From: Embiotoca jacksoni
Lineage: Eukaryota > Chordata > Actinopteri > Embiotocidae
NCBI GenBank assembly: GCA_022577435.1
Contig: JAKOON010000011.1
Location: 6,851,501-6,915,500 of the forward strand
Reading direction: 5' to 3'
Length of the DNA stretch: 64,000 bases
This document shows, in pieces, positions 21,541 to 32,775 of the stretch; position 1 is the stretch's first letter; every line of letters begins with the position of its first letter. Position numbers and translations under genes: made by a program. The notes under the pieces are model-generated. The model had not been told where the DNA came from, ran no database searches, and was given only the letters and a program-made list of their open reading frames with translations.

Positions 21541-22671
21541 ATGTAATTGAAACAAGAGGAAGATGTCACCCATTATAAATGTGTGAATTATTTATTTCAA
21601 ATGAACTAAACTCAGTACAGATGAGAGTTCAATTACATCTAAAGTGCATTGTGGGGGCGGAGGATGGGCAGGGACACACAGGGAGAGAGGAAACAAAGAC
21701 AATAAATATGAAGAAATAAATATGAAGAAATAAATATGCGAGTGGGTGGGAAGACAGAAACAAAGAGTGCGAGGAGCAAAGAAACAAGTTGAGATGGGAT
21801 TTCATTAAAACTAAATATGTCCCCAATTTTGCACGGTGGAGAATAACTGAATAGTTAATAACAATGTAAATGTGAAAGGGCTTTTGATTCATATGCCTTA
21901 ACTACTTCATTCTAAGTAAGAGTGTAAAAGATGCGTGGCATTATTACAGAGTTAACAGAACAGATTTTATATAGCTTATTACAACGTGGGATAAAGTTAA
22001 TGACTGTAACTTCTGTATCAGCAGACTTTTCTGAATAGCTGAAATAAGCTGCTTGAAAAGGATAATAATTTCCCTCTGTTTTCTTTTGATGAAAAGACGG
22101 ATCATAAAAATCAAATTCACAAGGTGGTGTTTGTGTGTGTGCTTTGTTTACGTGTGCTATGCTGGGACGCTGTGTCTCACTGTAGAATTGGCCATTTGCT
22201 GTTGATTATGTGGCTTCACTCACAGAGTGACTGAGTGACAGGACTCACTGGGAACCAGTGACGCCGTGTCAGAGAAATGACTCGTAATAGGCTATTACTG
22301 CAAAAGAACTCCTCAACTCCAGCAGTCTGCCTCTGGGATCTTCACTGCCACTGTAAGGGCATACAAAATAGAGAATAGGAGATAGAGAAGGAAACAGGCA
22401 GAGAGAGAGAGAGCGAGAGAGAAGCTGAGTGATTGACTGGCAGAAAGAGGTAAAGATGCCAGAAGGAAATCAAAAGTGTCCAAAAAAGCGCCAGAGAAAT
22501 TAGATGATTCAGAGATTTGGGGGAGGGGGCGTCGTTTCAACTTCCAAAAAGGAAGACTGCAAAGGAAATAAATCTTTGGTCAGAAAATGTCATGTTTGTA
22601 TGATTTGTGTTTTCAAAGCATGAGCTGTGCTCCAAGTGTAAACAAAGCATTGCCCGACCACCAGAGGAGCC
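21541..22671. other. Noncoding stretch with small simple repeats
   Basis: Contains a 15-base tandem repeat (AATAAATATGAAGAA, about two and a half copies) at 21701-21738 and a GA-rich run at 22400-22425. Nothing else was identified. Confidence 0.4.
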
Positions 22672-22676
22672 TGCCA

Positions 22677-23187
22677 TGTTAGGAAAAATAGTAACTCATT
22701 GTCAGTCTGTAAATTAAGTTACTGTTATGTGTGCAAAGTTTCCATTAGTCTATGCATAAAACTTCAGATGAAATGTCTCATACTGCATGCACATTCCACG
22801 AGTTCCTCTCTTGCAGTATATGGCCCCTCGGGGGAGGAGGAATTCGTTTATCTAGTTTAGCACACACATAGGTTAAAAGCAAACATACCCATATAGGATG
22901 CAAAGAGCATTGAACCCCTACGCACTCACGTTACACAACATGTGACCTTATCTATAGGAATGTAATCACATGCTGTTTTATAACCCCATGTATACAATAA
23001 AAGGAGCAAAGAGGGGAGTCTGTGTTGGAGTTGGCTGATGCCAGGTGAAGAGCTTACAACTCTAAGACCCTGCACGGACTTCCCTTGCTGCAAGTAAAAC
23101 TCAGATTTGGGTCCAAGCCTTGTTTGTGTCTGACTGTGGGTTTGATTCTTATTCTATCAGCGCTATGTTATAGTTCTGAACCTAACA
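22677..23187 (+). mobile_element. Solo LTR of a retroelement, 511 bp, with 5-bp target duplication
   Basis: Begins TGTTAGG and ends CCTAACA, a perfect 7-base terminal inverted repeat with the canonical TG...CA ends. TGCCA lies directly on both sides (22672-22676 and 23188-23192), a perfect 5-base target duplication. Inside, an ATAAAAGG box at 22997-23004 overlaps AATAAA and can serve as promoter or poly-A signal. It is followed by GGAG-rich sequence and a T-rich U5-like end (TTGTTTGTGTCTGACTGTGG). No primer-binding site, gag, pol or env sequence is adjacent, so the internal part was lost by recombination between the two LTRs. A 5-base duplication fits Gypsy or many endogenous-retrovirus lineages; which one cannot be told from the LTR alone. 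Confidence 0.88.
22996..23004 (+). promoter_or_regulatory. AATAAAAGG box inside the solo LTR
   Basis: A combined TATA-like and AATAAA signal about 320 bases into the LTR, the expected position for the U3/R boundary. Known LTRs of this size can still start transcription when solo. Activity here is inference. Confidence 0.45.
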
Positions 23188-23192
23188 TGCCA

Positions 23193-24439
23193 CCACTTCC
23201 AAATCAAGTGTGCTCTATTTGTGTAGATTTATGGATGAATGTCTTTATATTATGTAGCTTGATAAACATTTTATTTGTGTAGCAAATACATTACTGTTTG
23301 TGGCTGCTTCTGTGAGCCACTTATTGGCAAATAAAATATTTAATCGCCTGTCTGTTTGGTGACTTCTTTTTCCCATCTTGCACAGCCCTGCTATGTACTG
23401 TAAATACTTGTATGGCCATATCTGGACTGAAACTTCAGGATGCTGACGGTTGGTGGGTGGTGCACAATTTGATCAATATACCTCGAGAGCTAATGGTCAG
23501 AATGTTATGAAATTTGATTCAAACTGACCTTTTCTGTTTGTACCAGATCATTGCAAGTTCTTGAAGCCTGTAGTTCAGACAGACTTTAGACCAAAAGTCT
23601 TATTTTCATATTAATTGATATTTGACTCATTCAACCACCTTGGAGGTGAAAAAGGTTACATTATTTCCCTAACAATCTATTTTTTGTATGCCTGTATCGA
23701 TCATCCTTCCGGTGTTTTGGCACATTTCTTCCAACCTGAGGAAGTACGAAGGACAACTGAAAAACAGATATACTGGATCAGATAAGGGAATGTGTTTCAT
23801 CAAATGCCCTTTGAATTAAATAGCATTGTCTTTCATTTAACCCTCACCAAATTGGACAAAAAAGTAAAAGAATAAAAAGCAATTTGCTAAAATGGGGTAT
23901 TTATTTATTGGATATCTATGGTGCTTCAGCCAGGATTTTTTTTTAACAAGGGCATAAAGCTTATAATCCTCATAGATCTCAGATCAATAGCAATGAAAGT
24001 TGGTTTGTTCGGCCAAAAAAACTGAATACAGGGCTCCATTTCTGATGATATGTTTTTACTAAATGAGGTTGTAACTTTGCTCGCACAGTAAATGTCTTTG
24101 AGGAGCCTGCGGCTGTGTTTATGTACCTTTAATTAATTCAGTTTGCTGACAAAACCTGCTGAACCGACAGTAGTGCCTTCAATACCTCATAGCTCTTAAA
24201 AGTGAGCAGCTGTCTGGTTATAAGAAGTTATGAAAGACTGAATCACATTTTTGAAAACTTTGAGGTCCCTGGTATACCAGATAGGACAAATTAAATTTTT
24301 GGCTCTTGTGACTGCAAGACATCAGGGAAGAGGGACTGTCATGGTGATGACTGTTAAAACAACACGCCCTCATACCCAAACAACAGGTTAGGTCTACTTC
24401 CAATGACTCCCAAAACCACGTGTTGGTTTTTCAGAGCCA
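23193..24439. other. Noncoding stretch, no recognised element
   Basis: The part at 23420-23530 (GATGCTGACGGTTGGTGGGT, then GAGAGCTAATGGTCAGAATG) may be a very old repeat but could not be assigned. Nothing else was seen. Confidence 0.3.
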
Positions 24440-24600
24440 TTTACAGGACCAACATGTCCACATACAGCTGGAGAGTACTGGACCGTCATTGTCATGACAA
24501 CACTAATTAACACGTAGTTAAAGTTGTGAAACGATCACACTTTGATTAGGTTTAGGCACTAAATTCACCTTCACTGTATGTGGAATCAGAAAGCTGTGAA
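24440..24600 (+). repeat. Dispersed repeat family R4, member 1 (partial)
   Basis: Contains GAAACGATCACACTTTGATT, then AGGTTTAGGCACTAAA. It shares the order with the copy at 57355 (CACAGTTTGTTTAAGTTTAGGCACCAAAACTAC). The family is common in teleosts by resemblance. Class unknown. Confidence 0.5.
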
Positions 24601-26989
24601 ATGAGACATGAAAGGAATGAACACTGAGACCGCCTGCTCGTATTGTGCTGTATAAATCGAATGAATGGCGAAAAGAGAACACTGCTGTGTTTGGTGAGTG
24701 GTAAATTTAAACAACAACAACTATAAAAGCATGTTAATATTTTACAGCGTGTTCAGGGTTTCCAAGTATCACTGACTTAATGCGTGATGGTAACATTTCC
24801 ATGCTTCATATCATCTCACTTTGTTACTGTGTACGACACCAAATAATGCAAAATGTAGTTAAGAAAGTACATTTGGAAACAGAAGAAGTTATATTAAAGG
24901 TGCAATTTGTAAGAATTCAATTCCATCTTGTAATACCACTTTGTACATTAGGAGGTGATTGTAAGTCACAGATTCAATGCACAACAGTGTTGATTAGGTT
25001 TTGACATGAGGAGTGAAGGTGTATCATGGCAAGTCACACAATCTGATGGGGGACAGATTTCAGTGTAACACCAGCTGTGAGGGCTCACACATGTTGTTGC
25101 CCTGCCATTAGTTAGTGGTTGTTTTTTTCTAAAACTGATGTCCCATTAGATTGTATGGACCGAGTAGGGCACAGATTAAAAAAAGGCGATCAGTTCGGCC
25201 GATAGTTTACGTAGTTTTCTGATCTTTATTTATATCACCATATATTGACGCTATTTGCGATGTTCAAAACAGTTTGTGTTGTCATTAACTGCACGAAAGA
25301 TTTGTTTTGATTTGTCCAAACTGGATCAGGACTCGTGGTTTGTTTGCAACATAAAATCACCTCATATTGATCAAACTAATTGATATTGTTGCACTGTCAT
25401 CAGTTTGAGCTGCACTTTGTGTTCTGTTGTTGTTAATTTGAGAATATTTGCATTATACCACACACAATTATGATGTAAATATAGTGAATATTGCAACTGT
25501 TTCCCATCAGTGTATTAGCATTGTTATGGTGAGCATGTTCGCGTGCTGATTTTAGTATTCAGCTCGAAGAACCTCAGTGCAGTGGAGAGTGACAGGATAC
25601 ATGGGAACAGGCAGCGAGGAAAGGTGACATGTGGCCAAATCAAACCGGGCACCTATATGGTGTCTGATTTTGAACACTGGCCTCACAGGGCAACAAGGTG
25701 AGAAAAAAAACAACTGAAGTCCTTGCTCTGTGTTCGATTTTTGAATCACATGTGAAGTATAATTCGTTCATTCAAAATCAACTCAATGTGAGGAGACAGG
25801 GAAGAAGAAGTCCTGTTGTTAGTGCTCAGTTTTCCTCAAAAGCAATTTTGTTTACCAGAACACAACTCCATAATACATAGAATAAATAGCACAATACCAA
25901 AAACAGACCAGGGGATTTTCAGCAGTCAAGTGACCCTTACTCTGTATCGCAGGGATAACCGTAACACCATACCTAAAAATCATGGAATTATGCACCATAT
26001 TATGTGATAAAACAGGAGGACAGAGGAGTCAACAAACAACACAAGACCACACCACAAAAGCTAAGGGGTCACCAAAGTTGTTACAGGTATCGTCCAGGGG
26101 AGGACGTGACTTTCAGTGTTGTGGTAACAAACTGACAATTTAGGAAAACATGGCTAAAAAACTGATAATAGTTTTGTAAAATATAAGTGATGTGGTTTTC
26201 TGCAATTTTTAAATAGCGTCTGCTTGAAGACGTTTGCCCTGCAGGAACAGATTTTAAAATGTATTTTCATATCGTACATCAAACTGTCAACTGGCAAAAT
26301 AACACAACATGATGTCAGATATATTTAGAATATTCCATTACTATCTGTGATGATTAAAGTAATATGCCATGTGACATGTAAATATTACAGTTGTCATAAA
26401 AAGTTTTGGTTTTCTTACGTGTTATTAAAACTGCATGTGTGTAAGAAGTTGCATCAACATGACCGATGCACTTGTCTACTGTATATTCATAAAAATCTTA
26501 ATGGAGTGAGGAAGGAGGACACTTGACATAGCTGAACGTCACTTCAACATTACATATTTAGAAAACTGCCAGGAAAGTCATGATGCATTGTGTGAAGAAA
26601 AAAAAAAAAAAGGATTGCAAACTTCTGCAATCATGCATAGCAAAGACACCCAAAGTCTCATCTTCATAGCTCTCAGAAAGCTAGAGCAGATATTAAATGT
26701 GAAGTCTTGCTTTTTATGTGAGGTAGAAATATATGGGAATCCTCCAGTTTTAGTTGGAGAGTAAACATTGATGTATGAAGCTGCCTGACATCCACTGCTC
26801 ATCTGGCATTTCACCAGAAAGAGCCTCATAAAGTCAGTGCCAGACTATAACTTCTAAACTCTTTTGTAACTCCAATTAAGTCCTTCATATCTTGTCATCT
26901 TTGTTCCTGAATTGAAACAGGGACGAACTGTGTGTGTGTGTGTTTGTGTGAGACACTGGGCAAGAGCAAACAATCTAGGAGTGCTGAAA
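24601..26989. other. Noncoding stretch, possible old repeat at 25500-25585
   Basis: TTAGCATTGTTATGGTGAGC, ATGTTCGCGTGCTGATTTTAG and TATTCAGCTC recall a widespread fish repeat with GTTAGCATGCTGATTTTAGC. It is degraded. The remainder gives no recognisable feature. GTGTGTGTGTGTTTGTGTG at about 26930-26950 is a short GT run. Confidence 0.3.
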
Positions 26990-27200
26990 GTGCTGCAGAG
27001 TTATAGCTGATGTTAATTTTGATGAATTATGTGCGCTGGGTCTTTAAGCGAGCCCAAATCCTGACTTTCATGCTAACAAGCCTTCTAAATTTGCCCATAA
27101 TTTAAATAGTTCGACAGCAGCAAAGACTGCAGGAGTCGTGCAGAAGGAGGGGCTGTGGAAATCATCAAGGACACCTCCAGAGGAAGAGGGAGGGGGATGT
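26990..27200. other. Candidate conserved noncoding element
   Basis: A compact non-repetitive stretch with TTTGATGAATTATG, TTTAAGCGAGCCC and CATAATTTAAATAG, followed by a purine-rich block at 27140-27260. No domain is recognisable in the frames here. Conservation is a guess from sequence texture. Confidence 0.2.
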
Positions 27201-30200
27201 GATGAAGATGAAAGAGGAAAAAGGAAGAGGCGACCACGGAGAAGGAAGGAGGTGTGGATTTTACAAGCTCACAGAACGAGGTCTACGCCGGCGAATAAAC
27301 ATTTTTGGATGTGCAATAAGATGGAAAGCCCTGTAAGACAATGCCATGATAGTCATTGAAAATGTCAGCGACTGAAGCCTCGTGACAAATATTAATCCTC
27401 AGCCAAAACTTCCCAGCACATCTAAAAAGAGAAATAAATTTGACTGTGTTGAAAATAAATTAAAAAAAAATTGTGTTTACAGATTCCCAAGGCAGACAGG
27501 CAAAGTTGTTCTGTGTCAATATTTAAAAATGTCGATCTACATGAGATACTGTTATCAAGCACAAATGAAGACAAGTATAAAGTAAGTAGCACAGCAACAA
27601 GGTAGCAGGGAGGAGATTGATATTTTTAGTGTGAATTAGTTTTCCTTTGAATTTTTAGAAGTAACAGCGATGTACTTAGAGGTGCACAGTTAATGAGGTT
27701 TTTTTTAGAGAAATGGTTTTATTTGGAGTCTAACCCCAGCAAATTATATCAAAACTAATACTATTAGTAACACTACCACTGGGAGTACTACCACAAATCA
27801 TACTAATAAGGATCATAATGATAAATATTATGCTGATTATGACTTAACGTTATGTTTAAAACTGCTTTACATGATCATCAAAGATGTAATATATGTAATA
27901 TAAATAACAGTTAGCTAAAGACAGAAAATGGATGAAAATGGATGACTGAGTTTAAAACTCATCACTGAGAATATGAACCAGCTCTCGTCATGCAGAAAAA
28001 CAATCCCCAGACAATCAGATTATTTCTGAGCGTATAAAAATCCATTGCTTTCATTTGCATAAATGTGCTAAATTGTAATAAGTGTAAAAAATTACACATA
28101 TAAAGTTTTAAAAAGCACTGTGCCATGCTCTGTAATATGCTTCTAAAAATATGTGTTCTCCTTATCCTCTTGGTTCATCATACCAGCTGCTGACTGTGTT
28201 TTTAGTGGTAACCCCAATTTTACAACATATTAAATGAAATATCAAATCATTTGAAGTTGCTCCTTTCTTGTGAGTCACAACAGTTATCAATAAGGTCCTT
28301 TAAAAAAAACAATACACCTATTAATTTCAATGATGAGACTTATATGCAACGATCCATATCAGTCCAATATCTGCTTGTTAAATATGAACTGTGAGGGCGC
28401 TAGGAAACCATCAGAGATGCCAGTTGCTATGACCGGCAAGGAAAGAGAGCTACAACTTTTAACTTTGGTATTTTGTATGGATTAAACAAATGTCATATAT
28501 TGTGTTGTTATTGAGCTTTAGAGGGGCTGTTAGATGGTCAGCAGTGTGGCCAAGTCAAGCTTACAAATCCCTTCTTATAGTAAAGCTTGTTTGATCTGAG
28601 TAAACTAAGACAAGGAAACGTGTAGAAACAAAAAAGCAACTATGTATTTATTTGAATTAATTAATTCTAAATAATTCTTTAATTAAATTATATTCTTCAA
28701 AGCTTGAGGGAAATATTAATTTAAAGAGAGTGATATGCAGTGATTTCCATCCAAGGAAATACATCCTAGGATTTTTTATTATTCTTTTAGTGATTAGACT
28801 TTGGAGCATTTCTGCCAAAACAAAGTGAAAAAGTGACCTACTAGTAATGTCTAACAACACTGAACCCCTGTGAGTTTGTTACTGTGCCACAAGGCACTAA
28901 AATATTACTGGTTGTTCCGTTAAATACTAATCATCCAATGTACTTTATGTGTCAGATAGAATTTTCTTTGTGTGATACAAAAGACAACAGCAGAGGCTCT
29001 GCTGCCTGTATTTGAAAAATGGAGATGCATTAATAGAACATGAAAAGCTCATCAAAATAAATATTTCATAACTGCTGCTGATTCTGAGAAATATCAAATT
29101 CATTTTTAAGAATTGCATTAAATTTGCACTTATTTTCTAAGGCAGTGATATGGATATTTTTTTTAGAAATAGCTTGGAGATTGTGAAATAAAAGAAAAGG
29201 ATTTCCATCTATGTTGATCCAGTATGAGTTAGTGTGACAGATTAGAAAAAGGCTCACGGCACTCTCCATGACCTGTGAACAGCAAACCCATTGGCAGGGA
29301 GAATGAAATGGTCCTCCACTCTCCAGTAAAGCTTGCAGCTCAGCCAAGACACATGGGAACAGTGTCAACACACACTCCAGGGCACATCTCCATAGATGTG
29401 GCCGTTGGGCAGTGGATCTGAACCAAAAATAAATTAATTAATTTATGAAATGGAAAAGTCCGTATCCATGGGGGTAAGCTTTGAATTGACCCCCAAGAGA
29501 AAGGGAGACAGTGAGCAGAATTTGGCAGGCTGCTGTCTCCTGGCCCCAAACACATTTTATCTTTTCCTTTTATGAAGTTTTCCCACCCACTCACTTTTCC
29601 AGTGTGCTGTTGGAAGTGATGGTGCCAACCATGAATGATAAAAGTGCAAGAAACAGAGCTTTTAGTTCAGCAGTATTGACTAAATGAGCTTGGCATATCT
29701 AAAATTTTCACTCTTAATGACTGCATTTTGCCATTTGTTCCACTTATACAACTAGCAAAGCCACGGTAGCTAAAAGCCCGACAGGTCAGTGCTTTTACCT
29801 TAATTTGATGTGTTGCAACCATCGACTCCAGCACCAATGGTACGTGTGGGCAGAGCCCGAATTAAGCTTTAGAGCTGAATAAAATAGCCCTGATTAAATT
29901 TTTGCTTTAGTGATACTTCCAAATGGAAAAACATGACTTTATTAAAGCAATTTAAAAACAATAATAAAAACTTCATTAAAACTGGCACTTTCAAACTCTT
30001 CCGCGCTCTCTTTTCTCTACATCAACAGCGAAATGAATTAGTTTCAGCCTTGATTCCTTCCAATGTTTTGCCAAACATGCATGTTGACTGAAATGCGAAA
30101 AGACCAAAATGGTAAACCCTTGAAAGCTCGGCAATTACGCGATGGTTTCTTTCATTTACAATACAGTGCAAAATTAGATGGCACTTCCTATGTTTTACTT

Positions 30201-30385
30201 TCTCACAGACTAAAAACAGTCTCCTGTGTCTGACCAATCCAACCACCCACAGCCTCCTCCCCTTCACAGACTTTGTCACACGTTATACTTCTTTGTCAGT
30301 TGTAACTTACAATCTTAGCGTTATTAATGTGAAACTAATATGTTATGGCACATTTTGTATGTGAGACTGGGTTGTATCCGGATAT
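27201..30385. other. Noncoding stretch, no recognised element
   Basis: AG-rich at 27180-27260, otherwise AT-rich. The parts at about 29860-29960 and 30000-30240 are repeat-free and of varied composition. Nothing supports a gene. Confidence 0.3.
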
Positions 30386-30455
30386 ATTTTAAGTTACGTG
30401 AGTGAGTAAACTTAAATAACATTTTAAGTTACGTGAGTGAGTAAACTTGAATAAC
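30386..30455. repeat. 35-bp tandem repeat, two copies
   Basis: Two adjacent 35-base units starting ATTTTAAGTTACGTGAGTGA, differing at one base (AAATAAC against GAATAAC). A recent local duplication. No function evident. Confidence 0.9.
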
Positions 30456-32399
30456 ATACAACTTATGTGCGTAATGTTACATATGTAACACTGGGCCACC
30501 CCCATGTTGCTATCGGCCTAGGCTGCTGGGGGTCCGACCCCGCCCCCCACCACGAAGAGGAGGCTGCATGCATGTCATTAACATCGGCAACTGAAGAGGC
30601 AACATGGCGCACACACCCACCGGTAAGAAACACAAAGTCAACTCCTCACAGCCAGAAGCAACATGCTTCACAGTGACCTTCGCCTGCCTATACTTCAGCT
30701 AGAAACGTGGTCCTCAATTCATGACCTTTTCATTTAGCGACAAGTAGTACAACTTTGGAATAAAGTAATGTTAGTGTTTCTGAAAGCACAGTAATTTTAT
30801 TACATATGTAATGTTTGCTCGCAAATTACTGCGCTAACATAGATGACAAGCCAGTAAATGATCAGTTTATTTACTCGTCGCTTAATAAATATGTGACATT
30901 TTTATCTGGATTTGTTGAAACGTCAGGGTTTGAGAGCGAGACACTGGCCTCAGCAGGTCACATCGCTTGGGTTGAAAATATAAGATGGCACAGGATTGCA
31001 TGTAAGTAGCCTCAGTAGTAACCGTCTTGTGTCAATATGATGTGTATAAATAAATATACTATTAAACTTAGAAACAAAATCAATTAGCATTGTCAACCAG
31101 TTGTCTGGCACAAGACAGCAATACAGTTAAAGCTCAGCTCTTTTTAGTTTGCTTTTAGAGCATCAACAAAAGATTTTCCTCAGCTGTTACTCTGCAGGAC
31201 ACAAAAATGGAGTAAAATGTGTTTTCTTTTCACATCACTTAACCAATACATATTCAGGCCGCAGATCTGCAATGGTATGTTAATTTTGCCATTGCAAGAA
31301 GGCAAAGAGACAAAGTTTCCTTTTCCACTACAGCGCATTTTACTTTGAAAGAGTGAAGAAAACATACCCTGAGTTTTGACTTTCTGTCAGATTTCTTATT
31401 CATGTCGTAGGAAGAATTAATTAGCAATTTTAGCAGCATAATGAGATGTTGCTCAATGGATTAAAACACAGAATGTGCTGTAATTCACATAACTGATATA
31501 TTCTATGTGGATGTTCTATAGAAAATATGATTCAATTTCTCTGCTTTGGAAATGTATGGACCTCCTGTGCCAACACGTACACAGAATTAAACTGAAAATG
31601 AGAGGGAGCAGTTGATAGAATAAGTACGTGGGGTGTGACTGTTAAAGAGTTGCTTCAACACAGTGCTTAAAATTCAGCAGTGTGTACTCCAAATTAATTC
31701 ACCAATTTGAAGAATAGGATGAGGGCAAACAGGATCCAAAAATTCCATTAATTTTTGGAGAAAGGTTTCAAAATGGATCAGTGTAGAATCCAAAAGTCCT
31801 GAAGTAATGACAACACTTGAGAAGACAATTGCTCAGATGATGGAGAGAGGTGTCAGGTATGACATTATTTCTGAGAGGCAGAAAAGCCGACAATGACGTG
31901 GCATCCTGTTAGACAGCAGGGAAACTTTTACAGTATCGTTTGTGTTCAAAAGCTTCTTCCTAATGTATTTTGAGGCCCGCATTTACACTGAATTGCTCCA
32001 GGCTGAGAAGAACACAGGTAAAGCCATTTTGAAAATGAGAAAGGTTTAGCATCCTGCTAGGTCCAATCAGTTTGAGAGGGCTGATACAGCAGGGGGGCAG
32101 AGAGACTACATTTAAAAGTCCCATAATGTATAAATTCAGATTTCCATTTCTGTTTGGATTATAAAGCAGGACTTCTTTGATCTAGTTGGGTTCCCAATTG
32201 CATACTTCTTCTTTTGGATTCAGAACAAGTGCTACACTTAAGGTTGCTCTTCTTTTTAATGCCTCTCCCTCTTCTTTCTTTTGCAAACTGCAACCGGGTG
32301 AACATTAGAACCACCAACTCTCTCTGCATCTCAGTCACTGCAACGTATCTTTCGCTGCACAGAGAATTGTGGGTCAGAACAGCCAGAGAAGCATGCTGG
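30456..32399. other. Noncoding stretch, no recognised element
   Basis: The part at 30480-30680 is GC-richer (GGGGGTCCGACCCCGCCCCC) and might be the edge of an old element. An open frame at 30815-31009 ends beside a consensus-like splice donor (ATGTAAGTAG), but no acceptor or family match accompanies it, so no exon is called. Confidence 0.3.
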
Positions 32400-32545
32400 C
32401 CTGCACCATAAAAAATACAACCTAATGCAGTCGGACATCATGGTAGTTTTGGCATACTACATATCACATATTATGTATTGGGACATACTAACACTTTTTC
32501 TACATACTAAATAGTATGGTAGTATAGGTCACACAGTTGTTGTTG
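32400..32545. repeat. Fragment of a teleost repeat rich in CATACTA motifs
   Basis: GGCATACTACATATCACATA, TATTGGGACATACTAACAC and CATACTAAATAGTATGGTAG recall an abundant fish DNA-transposon-like repeat. Several CATACTA/TAGTATG pairs are mutually inverted. Class uncertain. Confidence 0.4.
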
Positions 32546-32564
32546 CCTTGTGTCATTTAGAAAG

Positions 32565-32775
32565 CAGTCAACCAATCAGAAGAGAGGGTCACTGGCACTT
32601 TAAAGAGACAGACACAAAAAAGCCTGTTCTCATTCAGGCTCCAGAAACGCTCTAAATGAGTAGATGTAAAACCATATTCAGATGGTTGTGATGCTTAAAA
32701 CCACAAAGAATATCTTCTTAAACATATCAAGAATGCAAATAAAACACCACAAAAGGAAGCCAAAACAACAGTTAC
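32565..32775 (+). repeat. Dispersed repeat family with CAGACACAAAA core, member 3
   Basis: Isolated third copy of the left edge of module Y, 24 kb away from the duplication: CCAATCAGAAGAGAGGGTCA, TTTAAAGAGACAGACACAAA, GCCTGTTCTC, GAGTAGATGTAAAACCATAT and AATATCTTCTTAAACATATC. It lacks the rest of module Y, so its right end near 32775 may mark the true end of the repeat. Confidence 0.65.

Noticed and set aside
25261..25310. Short frame starting MFKTVCVVINCTK, like the beginning of a THAP zinc finger
   Set aside because: Only about 16 residues before a stop, no second metal-binding pair and no transposase downstream. Too short to support.
27138..27359. Glu/Arg-rich open frame that could suggest a nuclear protein
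   Set aside because: It arises from a purine-rich low-complexity stretch. No defined domain is present and the frame is unsupported outside it.
30815..31013. Possible exon ending at a good donor site (ATGTAAGTAG)
   Set aside because: No clear acceptor, no family resemblance and no neighbouring exon. Donor-like sequences are frequent by chance in 64 kb.
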